Assembly: GCA_024449915.1 (NCBI GenBank)
Contig: JAMZAV010000359.1
Location: 186,001 to 250,000 of the forward strand
Direction: 5' to 3'
DNA length: 64,000 nucleotides
Origin: Sweltsa coloradensis
Taxonomy: Eukaryota > Arthropoda > Insecta > Plecoptera > Chloroperlidae
Below the pieces are notes generated by a model that saw only the letters and a program-made list of their open reading frames with translations, had not been told where the DNA came from and searched no databases. The position numbers and the translations under genes are program-made. Below are positions 53,066 to 63,935 of this stretch, one piece after another (position 1 is the first letter of the stretch; the number at the start of each line of letters is the position of its first letter).

Positions 53066-56000
53066 GTAAGTGTTGTCACTTCTCATCCATAGACTTACAT
53101 AACCTAAAAGAATTTGTATTGTATTGTATATAGGGCCTAGGCCTTTGTGTATTAAAATATCAAAGGCTTGGCTTAGGCCTAGTCGTAGATTTTTGCATCC
53201 TTATTTCAAAAGCCTATATGTTGCAACACGATATTTTCTTACTATTTCAGATAAATTGCATACAGCAACAAGATCTAGACCTGACTCCAATTGGTAAAAC
53301 TGCAGCAGAGGTAAGACTAGGGCTAGGGTAGCTATATTTTAGCCTAGGTCTAGATCCTAGGGCTAGGCCTAGCCTAACGTTTCTAGGGGCCAAAGATGCG
53401 TATATCCTTTGAGTTTGGTAGAGCTTAACCTAAGCTGTTTATAACTTTTGCCAATGTGTAAAAAAACTGGTCCATACCAACCGAAAAAGTAGGCTAGGGC
53501 TACCTTGTAGGTAGGCCTAGGCCTAGCCAGAGCAGGAAGTAGGCCCTAGGCTAGGCCTACCTGCACTGCAATCATGTAACTTTGCCTAGATATCTATTGT
53601 TAGCCTGAACGATCGAGTACTAACGATCGTTCGAGGTCTCGATCGTTCACTAGTATTTACGCAGTGCACCACACGTTCGGCCGTGGCGAGCCCCGTTACA
53701 AGAATGAAATGTTCGTAAAATATCAATTCTTACACAAAATCGGTGTCCAAAACTGTTTTAATAATTATTTTATTGTGACAGCTTGCATCCATATTGACAG
53801 TCAAAACATATTAGGCCTAAAATGTGTTTATCTACTTCAGCTCATTGCGTATAGGCAGGTAGCAAGGCGAGATCCACCCGGTCGGCATGGCCTAGTGGTA
53901 GGAGCATTTAGCCTACCGCTGGGAGAGTCGGGGTTTGATCCCCGTTTGTTTGAACTTTTTTTATATTTTCACACCCACATATTATTTTTGAGGGGTGAAA
54001 TGGGAAATAAAATTCAGGTGATTTTGTTTTATCTTGGAATTTGTTAATGTTTCACGCTAATTTACGTTTTGAACATTGGGGTGATAACTAACAGCACACG
54101 ATTTGAATTTTGAATGTTCATTGTTCAATTTTAATAATTTATTGTTGTTGAGTGAGTTCCAGTATAAATGAAGTTTTTTTATACAAAATAAATTATTTTA
54201 TTCTAGACAACACTATTCGCTAGCTCTGACAACCGTTAAAAATATTAAACAAATTAAATTTGAACAATGTAAATGCACTTCTAATGTTTTAAAATTTACA
54301 TCAAGTTTCTATTTAGCCCTCTTGAACGAAACATGAGTCAAAAGCATATTGACTTACCGGTACCCAACTTGCAAAAAGTAGGCCTATCCTATAATATGCT
54401 CTAGCTACTGACATAGTGTCTGTCTAGGCCGCAATAAAGCCATTAAATCAGCAACTAGGGCCTACTTTGTAATAAATCGCTTGTGACATGACTGTCTTTG
54501 CAAATTAGATACCCTAATGAGTAAAAGTTGAATTCATTAATAATAACAAATTAAATAAATATTGCATGCATATTTGCATGGAAAAGTGTGCTGAAAGATT
54601 CCTCTGAGGGCTTTCTACAGCTATTTTTCACATCGTTAGCGTTATCACCTAGGTCCGAGGCGGGTGATAATGCGGACGACCATTTCAATCGTTAACAAGT
54701 TACATGATCGCTCCAAACGATTTTGATTGACAACGCTCGCGTTCTCGACCAAAAATTATCGAAAGCGAGTAACATGATTGCAGTGCAGCTAGGCTAGGCC
54801 TAGCCCTACTCATTGACAAGGCCTAGGCCTATAATAATGTAGGACATAATAGCTAAAGTCTGTCCATCCTTGAGGTACAGTGACCAGTGACTGCCAAGAC
54901 AGGTAGTTGGTTGCCCCGTTCATTGTCTACCAACCGCTAGGCCCGAGAAGGGTTGGTGAATAAAAAGCCCAGCCTTGAGGTACATAGTGACCAGTTATTG
55001 TCAATACAAGTATGTTCGCCCCTTCATTGTCCTCTTGCTGCTAGGCTTTTCATTCGCAACACTTCTCGGGCCTAGCGGTTGGTAGACAATGAACGAGGGC
55101 AACCGAGAGGAGCCTACCTGTCTCGTGCGTCCATGGTCACTTTGTACCTCAACCTCAAGGATGAACAGACTTTAGAGCTTGGCTAGGCTAGCATGCACAT
55201 CAAAGTGGTGTGGCTGAAATCATCTTCATAGAAATTGTTTTGCTGTCAGCCCCGCCAGCGATTTAGCCGCGGTCGTTTAACCAGTTACCCACCGAACACT
55301 GAAGTTAAGCAACATCGGGCGTGGTCAGGGGTTGAGTGGGTCGCCGCTCTGCCCTGAAACACACGTATATCGCTGGCTAGAGCAGACTAGGGTTCGTAAG
55401 CTTGTGTGACAGCTTCGTTCTCCTTGGCGCCGTCTGCTCGGCAGTCCGGGTTAGTGGAGAACCTATATGACTGTCAAAGTTACACCGTCCTTTCGTTGGG
55501 ACGTAAGCCGTTGGTCCCTTGGTACTTTTCGGTAGAGTAGGCTTGGCGTAGGGCTCCTTCCTATTAAAGTGTGTGGTGAAATTCCTGTTGCAATGAGAAT
55601 ATATTATATATACCATATGCCTAGCCCTACATCACAATCACAACACTATGAAGCAGTGATGTCAATGGGACCCGTTACCCGTCTAATGAAACATCTATTG
55701 GCCTATAGGTACTCATTTCAATTAGGCGTTCTATGGGCCCACTGATTAGTAAGGCTATTCAATAAAGCTGTATGCTCTAGCTTTGACACCTACATTTTTT
55801 ATAATAAAGGGTAAAATACAGTACACAGTACCTACCACCAACAAGCAAAATGGAGTGGATGTATTATCAAGATGTAGGGCCTAGCTGATGGCCAGTGTAA
55901 TTAATATTACAATTTGTTCCTTTTTAGCATCTAGAAGAAGAGGAGGAGGATGACGAAGAAGAAGACGATAACGATGATGACACAGACAGCCACGATGACG

Positions 56001-56101
56001 AAGACGACGAAGAGTTGGACATGGAAGTGACTTACGAGCGAGATTCCCCAGTAGACGTCAACATTAGGATCGGATCTGGGGCCGGTCACGGAGTTCGATA
56101 A
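52943..56101 (+). CDS. ANAPC15: ANAPC15, anaphase-promoting complex subunit 15 (three exons)
   Basis: ANAPC15 (Mnd2 family) is a small APC/C subunit that promotes turnover of the mitotic checkpoint complex on Cdc20. Exons 52943-53065 (41 codons), 53251-53310 (20 codons) and 55928-56101 (57 codons plus TAA) join in phase 0 to give 118 aa; the human protein is about 121. The N-terminus has the family signature LFPSLTPSIVDPLWFSVDKP followed by LLQLEQEHQSW. The second exon has LTPIGKTAAE, and the third is a run of Asp/Glu, as in the family's acidic tail, ending in a Gly/Arg-containing tail. Intron 2 (2.6 kb) contains a TIR element, a foldback and a 5S-derived SINE. Exons 1-2 are duplicated upstream. 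Confidence 0.92.
53251..53310 (+). CDS. ANAPC15: ANAPC15 exon 2 (copy B)
   Basis: 20 codons (INCIQQQDLDLTPIGKTAAE) between acceptor ACTATTTCAG and donor GAG|GTAAGA, phase 0 on both sides. Confidence 0.92.
53561..54788. mobile_element. TIR element with CTGCACTGCAATCATGT ends, in ANAPC15 intron 2
   Basis: A 1228-bp element with inverted ends CTGCACTGCAATCATGTAAC and GTAACATGATTGCAGTGCAG. It contains a tRNA-like SINE head at about 53885-53945 (TGGCCTAGTGGTAGGAGC and GGGTTTGATCCCCG). Copy A has the same left end at 48366, but its right end is lost in the low-accuracy stretch. No transposase ORF. Confidence 0.75.
53885..53948 (+). mobile_element. tRNA-like SINE head inside the TIR element
   Basis: A-box-like TGGCCTAGTGGTAGGAGC and B-box-like GGTTTGATCCC with roughly tRNA spacing. 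The stems are too poor for a working tRNA and the context is transposon-derived, so it is called as a SINE head. The TA target used by the 48734 element in copy A is in its middle. Confidence 0.55.
54853..55175. mobile_element. Foldback element in ANAPC15 intron 2
   Basis: Ends CTAAAGTCTGTCCATCCTTG and CAAGGATGAACAGACTTTAG are inverted. The arms of about 100 bp share CAATGAAC/GTTCATTG and the CTACCAACCGCTAGGCCCGA block. Non-coding. Confidence 0.75.
55254..55556 (+). mobile_element. 5S rRNA-derived SINE, copy 2, in ANAPC15 intron 2
   Basis: Same family as 2612-2935, with CGAACACTGAAGTTAAGCAA, GGGCGTGGTCAGG and GTGGGTCGCCGCTCTGCCC. The body has ACCGTCCTTTCGTTGGGACG. The 5S-like part is slightly closer to true 5S rRNA than in copy 1. 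Confidence 0.82.
55928..56101 (+). CDS. ANAPC15: ANAPC15 exon 3, acidic C-terminus
   Basis: Acceptor TTTTTAG, then HLEEEEEDDEEEDD and more acidic residues, then MEVTYERDSPVDVN and the stop TAA at 56099-56101. Only one copy of this exon exists in the window. Confidence 0.9.
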   Translation, partial: HLEEEEEDDEEEDDNDDDTDSHDDEDDEELDMEVTYERDSPVDVNIRIGSGAGHGVR

Positions 56102-56478
56102 TCCACCGCTTGCTAGGCTACTGTTAGTAGGTCCACCTGCCAACTACCGTACTCTTCTGGACATCTCTTCCACTTCTTTGGTTATCTAGGCTTAAATATA
56201 CCTGACCTAAATGATCTAGAAATGGAAATTGATTAAAATACATGTGATTCTACCTCTTAAGCTATTATGGGTGACTTTTGTTTAGGCTTAGTATACCATT
56301 GACTAGTAGGCTAGGCTCAACCCCTAGCCCACTAAGCAAATTAAAATGGTAAAAAAGATGAAACAGCTGAGCTCTTTGATCACATCTTCAAAACATCACC
56401 ACACCACATCTTAGGCCTGCTACCTCTAGTGATATTAAGTTCTACTAAGCACTAAAAGTAAAAACATTTGATGTCTTG

Positions 56479-56700
56479 GCAACGTTGATTCGTGGGTGTT
56501 CGCACTGTTCATACCACTGATTGCTAGGCCTATATTTCCTATTAAAATATATTGATCGATCTTTCGTTGGTTATTGCTCACTTGTCGATTGCTTCGGGGC
56601 CTACAGGGTTGGCTCGGTCGCTTTGGTTTAATGTCCCCCACTGAAAATAAGTTATGTGACTGAGTAGGTAGACTCTAAATATGAATTTATTTCTTTTATT
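56479..56700 (+). mobile_element. 5'-truncated tRNA-derived SINE
   Basis: Matches only the distal half of the family, from GTTGATTCGTGGGTGTTCGC to GACTGAGTAGGTAGACTCTA and an AATTTATTT tail. 5' truncation is typical of LINE-mediated insertion. Confidence 0.8.
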
Positions 56701-56914
56701 TATAAGCAAAGGCATGTATTTTTAGGTGAAAATAAGACCAAGAGACAATTTTCGTTTTAATCATGCCCAAAAGCGGTTGGTTGAGTTGATAGTGAAAATA
56801 TTCAACATTTAGTTAAAAGCTCTAGGCTATACTATTTTTCACCCTTCAGATATTTTTTTTTAATTTTTGGGTAGGTTTGGTGGGTAGGCCTATTGAATCT
56901 TTAAATTTTATTTT

Positions 56915-57190
56915 TTGCTTGACTCTGATTTGGGAGGCCCTAGGTTCAAATCCCATTGTGACTGGCAACGGCAATCCTGACTGAAGGTTTTTTCGATGTT
57001 TTTCTTAGTCGTTAATGCGAATGCAAAGTCCTTAGTCCTCTTAAACATCCCTCGGACATGCTTTCGCAATAATAATTGTCCTATCCGCACCATACCTAGT
57101 TCACCTGAAGAAGGGCATACATTGCACCCTATCACAGGTTTAGACCCTAGGCTTAATTCCCATGGTAAAATGTGCATTAAAAAACTGGTA
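56915..57190 (+). repeat. Possible SINE-like segment with B-box-like motif
   Basis: AGGTTCAAATCCCATTGTGA resembles a Pol III B box followed by the common SINE phrase GTGACTGGCAA. No A box is clear upstream and there is no second copy in the window. Confidence 0.35.
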
Positions 57191-57469
57191 ATTTAGCAAG
57201 TAGCCTGCTACATTTTTTTAAGTTTAATTTCTTTACTTATTTTTTTAGTCTACATTTACTTTAATATATTAGTGGATTACACTCTCCACATATAAACATT
57301 ACAAAGGCTAGTGGCTGTAAATAGGCCTACCTACCTATTTCTTCTTGATTGAATTACTTAAACGCTCATATTTATGCACTTTGTGGTATCAAGACATGAG
57401 TGTGATAGATGAAGAATGAAGTATTAACAGAAGGGAGGAGGGGAAACAAGGCCTTACCAGCACCTTAGC

Positions 57470-57725
57470 CTACTCCTTTCGAAAAGTTCCAAGGGGACCA
57501 ACGGCTTAACGTCCCATCCGAAAGGACGGTGTAACTTTTTACAGTCATATAGGTTCCTCCACTAACCCGGACTGCCGAGCAGACGTCGAGGAGAACGAAG
57601 CCGTTACACTAGCTTTCGAACCCTCCATCTGCTCTAACCAGCGGTATACGTGAGTTTCAGGACAGAGCGGTCACCCACTCTACCCATGACCACGCCCGAT
57701 TCTGCTTAACTTTGGTGTTCGAGTT
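57470..57725 (-). mobile_element. 5S rRNA-derived SINE, copy 3, 5' truncated
   Basis: Reverse-strand copy with CGTCCCATCCGAAAGGACGG, CCACTAACCCGGACTGCC and a 5S-like end TCTGCTTAACTTTGGTGTTC. The first 35-40 bases of the head are missing. Just outside, GTTAAGCAGAATC recurs in the opposite orientation. Confidence 0.78.
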
Positions 57726-58166
57726 AAGCAGAATCATTCAGAACATTTACGTCATGTATCTACGGCCTCGGAGCTACTGTGATAAACAAATCCCTACCTA
57801 GGCCTACATGAAAATACAGTTTTGTGACATGGCCTACCTGGCGTTAGTAGGCCTATATTTCGTAGACTTGCAGTTAAAAATTAAACTTAAAAAATCTGCC
57901 ATATTTCAATTTTTATTGCAAGACTGCCTTAACAGCCAACTTGACAAGCAATGGTTTGATTTTTACTTCTCCATTGTTTTCAAGACAAAAACACATAGGC
58001 CTATATTTCAAAGCCAATTCCTTTTGGGATATTCTGTGAAGAATGCACAAATTACACAAATTGTAAATTTATAGCACTGAGAGTACAAAAATGTAGCAAT
58101 TTGGGAGAAAGTTGTATTTATTGTCTACCCACCCAGTTTAAAAAAAGACTATTAGTTAGATGAGCT

Positions 58167-58932
58167 AAGGGTTGCCAGATTAGTGAAACTCAAATACGGG
58201 ACAGTACGTTGCGTAGTGATACTGGGGTCTGGGGCAAAGCCCCAGCCGCCGGAGGCGGAAATTTTTTGGGGTTGTGTTTTTTGGGGAAGGGCCTAAAACG
58301 CATTTGAGAGTAATTCAGTGAAAATTTTAAAGCAATATAGTGATTGAAATAGGGAGATAATCAGATAAGGAATGTACAGAAAAGTAAGTAGCTATATAGA
58401 ACCAAAATTATTATCACTTTATTGATAGGCACATTTTATTGATGATCAGATCATTGATATTTATTGCTTTGTTACTATTGCAACATTACCATCTTCATCG
58501 TCACTCATGTTTAATGTTGTTTATCACTGCCTCACTCACCGAGTTCGAATGCGTTTGTCACACGCACGCCGCGCCCGAGGTTAAAAATATATCACGTTAC
58601 GGCTAGAGACACTCGCTACAATCGTTGAGTGACTAATATTATATATATTAGTCACTCAACGCTACAATGACTCACCGCGCTAATGATGCACTCGAATAAC
58701 ACCCACCACCTAACTGCAGGCAGCAGCGGCAGACTGATCAGGCTCAGGGACCAAGGCCGGCCGAGGGGAAGGGATTAGTAACTATACGCCCGCGCGTATT
58801 GTTAAAAAGCGCACAGGGACTACTTTATTCCAAATACGTGATATACTGATCAATGGGTTAGAGCATACGGGACGCGGGAAACACCCATCAAATACGGGAT
58901 TTCCCGGGTAATACGGGACACCTGGCAACCCT
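58167..58932. mobile_element. TIR element with AGGGTTGCCAG ends and a 9-bp target duplication
   Basis: Ends AAGGGTTGCCAG and CTGGCAACCCT, with CAAATACGGGA on the inner side of both. The flanks AGATGAGCT at 58058+100 (58158-58166) and 58933-58941 are identical. A 9-bp duplication is typical of Mutator-like insertion. A 34-bp inner palindrome (GTTGAGTGACTAATATTA and its complement) is at 58624-58660. No ORF. Confidence 0.82.
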
Positions 58933-59110
58933 AGATGAGCTCAGCAAACCAGGCTTTGACACAGAATGCAGAGGTAAAGTCTGGATCACTTGGAAGCTCC
59001 ATCGTTTGTCGTAGTGAGTTGTGGTTTGCATCAAGATGTTAAGAATGTGTGTATTGCGTGAAAACTGATTAGAGCACATTTTATTTTCCAAATAGCTGTA
59101 GACCTACTGA

Positions 59111-59790
59111 CCCTATTTACCCGATTGCAAGCCTACCTTTTTTGACACATTTTTGCAGTTCACAATGGCCCCCCGGCTTGGAATCGATAGCAAACTTATG
59201 AGTACATTTTAATGTACACTTCTTTTGTGGTAAATGTATTTTAACCCATCGGCTTTTTCCGTCGACAACGAAGGGCTTTAAAAGAGCGCCCAAAACGGGC
59301 ATTCGGATCGACGTGCTGGATAGCAAGGGAACAGGTCATATTTATCTTCAGTTGTTATGGAATGGTTGTCAATCCTAAAGAGACCGCAATGATTATGCTA
59401 CGCACTTCGTGATCCAACGATGTGTTTGGCTCGCATTGGTCAGTTTTACTGTCTATGCTTGAAAGAAGCGATGTTTGCATTCGTAGGTTAATGGCTCGGC
59501 GCGCTTGGCGCTACAGTTTTGCAAATTTGAAGGATATGGCAAGAAAGGGGGTAATTTGACAACCAAGAAAAAAATTTGAAGGAAAGATCATACACCAGAC
59601 ATAATTAGGCTACATTTGTTTTTAGTCAAGTAAATCGGGTTAATTTTTTTGTAACAGTGAATTTTTCTGAGGTGCGTCCGCAACCATTTAGTAAAAAATA
59701 AATGGAATTCAGGGGCCAGGCGCGAGTTTTAAATAGAACGCCGATGGGTTAATCAGGGTCCGGCTTGCATTTGAGTAAATATGATACTTT
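59111..59790. mobile_element. Probable TIR element with CTATTTACCCGATTGCAAGCC ends
   Basis: The left end CCCTATTTACCCGATTGCAA and right end TTGCATTTGAGTAAATATGA are loosely inverted. Inside, AACCCATCGGC / GCCGATGGGTT and GGGCTTTAAAAGAGCGCCC / GAGTTTTAAATAGAACGCC also pair. The ends resemble the 23936 family. Confidence 0.55.
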
Positions 59791-59799
59791 TTTCTAGTA

Positions 59800-60593
59800 A
59801 CAGACGGTAAATAAATAGGCCTACTAAATAAATATGCCACCAAACGGGTTTTTGTAGCGACTTCCCTAGCTTGTGTAGGAGACAATTAGTACATATTTAA
59901 AATCTTCAAATTTGATCTAATCGCGCAATGTGCTCATCCTTTGTAAACAACACCTAAAAAATTCAAATTTTGGTGCTGAGAATTGGAGGTCGAAAAGTAA
60001 TCCAGAATGTTTGTGAAATAAAATAAACTGGATTTGCCTATTATTAATATTGTAAAACAAGTTGGCCCGAGCTAAAACCACCGTCTAAACGTACATTCGT
60101 AGATCGAACTTAGTGAGCACTAAAATTCAAAATGTTTTGAATTAAAATTACCTTGGCAATGCAAAATGCTTACAAGCTGCCCCAAACCAAGAAAATCAAA
60201 TAAATTTTTTGAATGGAAAAAATGCACACACAAACACGTTCTGAGTACCTCGACAAGAATTGTCAGAGGTACCGGTACTTGTCATGTGTAATGTGTGAAA
60301 CATTATTATTATTATTTATTTCATATTATTTATTAGTATTATTATTAGTTGTATATTTATTATTATTTTATTTTATTTCCAACAAATCAAGGTGCACATG
60401 GTTGTTCAAAGAGAATCAGAGAGGGCTAGTCCCCATAGCAAGTTATGCCTGATTCCCTTCATTAAAACTAATGAAAATTAGTAAACAATTTTAAATTTTT
60501 ATGATAAACTTGTAAGTGTCCCCTCTTCGATACGTGGCGCCAACAACCCTGATTACAAAGTGTGGAAAAGACCAACAGACACAGACTAGTTTA
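59800..60593. other. Intergenic, no gene seen
   Basis: AT-rich with (ATT)n at 60302-60375. No recognised coding sequence. Confidence 0.5.
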
Positions 60594-60721
60594 GTTTAGA
60601 TTGGAGAAGGGTTGACAGGTTGGGAAAGCATAGAGAACATAAAGGTAATAAACAACCCCCTTCTGGCTTGGCTTTATGTTCTCTATGCTTTCCCAACCTG
60701 TCAACCCTTCTCCAATCTAAA
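60594..60721. repeat. Hairpin repeat with 50-bp arms
   Basis: Arms GTTTAGATTGGAGAAGGGTT... and its complement flank a 27-bp loop. One arm's sequence (CTTTATGTTCTCTATGCTTT then CCAACCTGTCAACCCTTC) also occurs at 16743-16788 directly beyond the last PDZD8 exon. Confidence 0.8.
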
Positions 60722-60971
60722 CCCAACAATCCTGATTGAAACTTCAATGTTTTCCTCAGTCATTATGGTAAATATTGATACTATTCACTATTAATTCCTT
60801 GAATATTTCCTCCTGGTTATCCTCAGTCCTCACACACAGTAGGGCCTACTTGCATTGTCAATGGAAAGTTGTCATTGCTAAGCTCTCCTCAATTCTTTAA
60901 TTTTCCAAAACTACTGAAAGAGACAAGAAGTATTGACGCACTTGAAGAAAACATGCATTCATACAGGGTAT

Positions 60972-61286
60972 TTTTTTATTTAAATCAAATGATCTATTTA
61001 GTAAAAATCATTGATTTAAATCAAATGCACTTCTTCTTTATTTTGAGCAACAACGCAAGAGTTCTAACTAATTTAGGCAAAGTTTTCCTTAAAAAAAGTT
61101 TGAATTAGATTTTCTGAAACGCTTGTGAAAGTATTTAATCCGCTCACCAACTTATCAAGTTTTGAAACACTGATATTGTTGATTTAAATAAAAAATATCG
61201 GATTAAAATCAAAAAGTTGATTGAAATCAAATAAATCATTATTTTTTTTATTTTTTTTCTTATAAAAATTAAAAAAATTACACCCT
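60972..61286. mobile_element. AAATCA-rich MITE with CAGGGT ends
   Basis: Starts CAGGGTATTTTTTTATTTAA and ends AAAAATTACACCCTG, with ATTTAAATCA words at both ends and a shared core with 41385-41640. hAT-like ends, but no convincing target duplication. Confidence 0.6.
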
Positions 61287-61465
61287 GTCACGCAACGATC
61301 TATGACTATGAGTACGAAAGAAACCCTAGTCCTAGAACTCTTTCAGTCCCACAGTCTTGTTTGTGCCAGTACTTACAACTGAGACTGACTCGCACTCTAC
61401 TCAATTGACAATAATTTCATAAGGTAAGTACCCATCCGTAGTGTGGGTATATGGTCACATATGGT

Positions 61466-61916
61466 CAGTCTTGGGCACGTTCCCCCAAAAAAGGAACTTT
61501 GAAAAGTTAAGTTACTTCTGCCTAAAAAGGAACTGAAATGTTCCTTGTTCCTCAAAAGGAACTAAGTTCCTTTCACGTTCCTTATACCATCACTGATTTA
61601 AACAATAATAAATGTGAAATGAGTTAATTTATCATTACTCTTATTTATTAAGGTGAGTCCCAGGCCATCTGACGAGGGTGGCGCCATTTTCGAAAACACA
61701 AGATGTCACATTGATATTTTTCATATTGCAGTTTACGATATCAGGTACTGGAATTCGACGGGACTACGACGGCAAAAGGAACTTATAAAAGAACGTTAAA
61801 TTCGTTCCAAGTTCCCACGAAATAGTAACTTTGACGTTACAAGTTCCTGATCTAAGAAAAGGAACGCGTTCCCACAAAAGTTCCTGCAAAAAGGAATGCG
61901 TTCCTCCCCAAGACTG
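61466..61916. mobile_element. hAT-type MITE
   Basis: 451 bp, ends CAGTCTTGGGCACGTTCC and GGAATGCGTTCCTCCCCAAGACTG-type right end, with many GGAACTT/AAGTTCC words. The flanking octamers CATATGGT (61458-61465) and CATATGAT (61917-61924) differ at one base, an 8-bp hAT target duplication. Confidence 0.82.
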
Positions 61917-61924
61917 CATATGAT

Positions 61925-62358
61925 GACTGGAGTGATAGACAAGACTGTAACAGTAATGTGACTGCCTAACAAATAAAGCAATGGTAATATTGTTTTGGCA
62001 CTTGGCAGTAATTTAAACCAAATAAACTCTTGAAATAAGAGCTAAAATCAACATACTGTAGGTATTTAAATATGTAATTACTTATTTTAGATATTGCGCA
62101 CAATGCATAATGCAATAGCAGATAAATAACTCGTCTTTTGAGTTTTAAATTGGCAATTCTACAAATTGAAATTACAAATAATTCCATTATATTGATTTAA
62201 TAGGAGAAGAACTACAACAGCACAGTTCAGACTAGATACTGGCCATGACTTGCTAGCAAAGCACCTAGACCTCTACATAGAATAGGTGTGATTGAAAGCA
62301 GCATAGTAATATGTAAGATCTGTGGTAATGGAACACAGGTCAGACTATATATAGGGGG
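61925..62358. other. Intergenic, no feature seen
   Basis: AT-rich sequence between two TIR elements; nothing recognised. Confidence 0.5.
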
Positions 62359-63263
62359 CTACTACGTTTACATGCAGGTTTGAAAACGATTTCAAAACTG
62401 CATGTATATGCTTCAAATCTGGGTTTGGATCGGTTCAAGTCAACCCTGTTTGCGAGTAGAGGTGACTTGAAAACTAGTTTTGAAAACTGTCATGTATACA
62501 CCTGGCAGCAACCAAAACGCTCGTTCCGTTGCAATTTGAGGTTATGTTTGCTAAAAGTAAGTTAAGAACGTTATCTTGTTATTCTGAATTATGTTCTTTA
62601 TGTTAAATGGCAAATGTTTTTGGTCATCTAACAAAGTTCTACTTATGTTATACGCAATAAAATTATAAATTTTCTTCTTTAGAAAACAGTGGAATTTGTT
62701 TAAATACTACATTGTGCTGTCTACCGGGAAATAAGTCAACTAAATAATTGAGCGAGCGAAGCGAGCGTCTCCACTTGACTCTTATGGCTCGAATGTCTGT
62801 TTTTTTTTGTTTTTTTTTGTTTGTTTTTTTTTCTGTTACTGCTTCGATACAGGTCGCACCGTTTCTCTGATCAACCTGAAATTTTTCACACATGTACATA
62901 CCACCTAGGCGGGTTGCTGTATAGTTTTTGAACAAAATCCGATCGTTGGTTATTTATAAAAAAAAATGTTCCGATCGTTATGAAATTTTGCAGGGTCAAT
63001 AAGTACAACATTCTCTCCTATTTTACAAATTTTCAGCTAAATCGGTCAAGACCTTAAAGACTTATTGGTATGTAACATTATGGGAATGTCGTACTTGGGT
63101 CGTTGTTGCACGTACCGGTGCTCGCTCAACAACGCGACGGGACTTTAGCGTTTTCCTAGTAGTTTGAGAACGTTTTCAGATCTGTATCATGTAAACGCAT
63201 CATCGTTTTGACTTGACTCAAGTCAAAACTTTTTTTAAACTGCATGTAAAGGTAAACGTAGTA
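62359..63263. mobile_element. TIR element with CTACTACGTTTACATGCAG ends
   Basis: The left end CTACTACGTTTACATGCAGG and right end CTGCATGTAAAGGTAAACGT (then AGTA) are inverted, with GACTTGA/TCAAGTC and AAAACGAT words near both ends. It encloses one full GAGCGAGCG repeat unit (62748-63163). Confidence 0.65.
62748..63163 (-). repeat. GAGCGAGCG repeat unit 1
   Basis: Starts ATTGAGCGAGCGAAGCGAGC, runs through a T/G-rich tract, GCACCGTTTCTCTGATCAAC, TTATGAAATTTTGCAGGGTC and ends CGGGACTTTAGCGTTTTCCT. The family also occurs at 63264 and, diverged, at 11715. Orientation is arbitrary. Confidence 0.75.
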
Positions 63264-63935
63264 ATTGAGCGAGCGTAGCGAGCGTCTCCACTTGACTCTT
63301 ATGGCTCGAATGTCTGTTTTTTTTTGTTTTTTTTGGGTTTTTTTCTGTTCCTGCTTCGGTACAGGTCGCACCGTTTCTCTGATCGACCTGAAATTTTGCA
63401 CACATGTACATACCACCTATGCGGGTTGCTGTATAGTTTTTGAACAAAATCCGATTGTTGGTTATAAAAAATAAAATAAAAAAATAAAAATTTTCCGATC
63501 GTTATGAAATTTTGCAGGGTCAATAAGTACACCATTCTCTCCTATTTTACAAATTTTCAGCTAAATTGGTCAAGACCTTAAGTAGTGTAAAAAGAAATTA
63601 CATTTTAACAAAAGTAACGTTACCATGGCAACGAAAAGTCGCACGAGAATTCTGGTCACTATGCACTGCCACCTAGAAGTAATCAAAATACTATCGAGGA
63701 AGCAGTGTATTATTTGTTATCAAAGAGTTAAAATAGTTTTCCCAAAGAAATGATGTCAAGGTTCTCTAGATGGCGGTGGATTTTATCCATTCTCTCCTAT
63801 TTTACAAATTTTCAGCTAAATCGGTCAAGACCTTAAAGACTTATTGGTATGTAACATTATGGGAATGTCGTACTCGGGTCGTGTTGCACGTACCGGTGCT
63901 CGCTCAACAATGTGACGGGACTTAAGCGTTTTCCT
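63264..63935 (-). repeat. GAGCGAGCG repeat unit 2, interrupted
   Basis: Second copy of the unit at 62748, interrupted at 63582-63787 by dispersed repeat B. The 49 bp before the insertion (63533-63581) recur right after it (63788-63836). Confidence 0.75.
63582..63787 (+). repeat. Dispersed repeat B, copy 2
   Basis: 206-bp insertion absent from repeat unit 1. Its sequence matches 11408-11572 in reverse (GTTACCATGGCAACG; CACTGCCACCTAGAAGTAAT; TCTAGATGGCGGTGGATTTT). Confidence 0.78.

Larger units (their letters stand above)
50665..54080 (+). repeat. Duplicated block, copy B
   Basis: Partner of 45532-49890. Base quality looks normal throughout. It lacks the TA-flanked insertion, preserving the intact target AGCCTACCGCTGGG at about 53910. 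Confidence 0.9.

Noticed and set aside
53664..54047. 127-codon plus-strand frame in ANAPC15 intron 2
   Set aside because: Lies entirely within the CTGCACTGCAATC TIR element and its tRNA-like insert; the copy A counterpart is broken.
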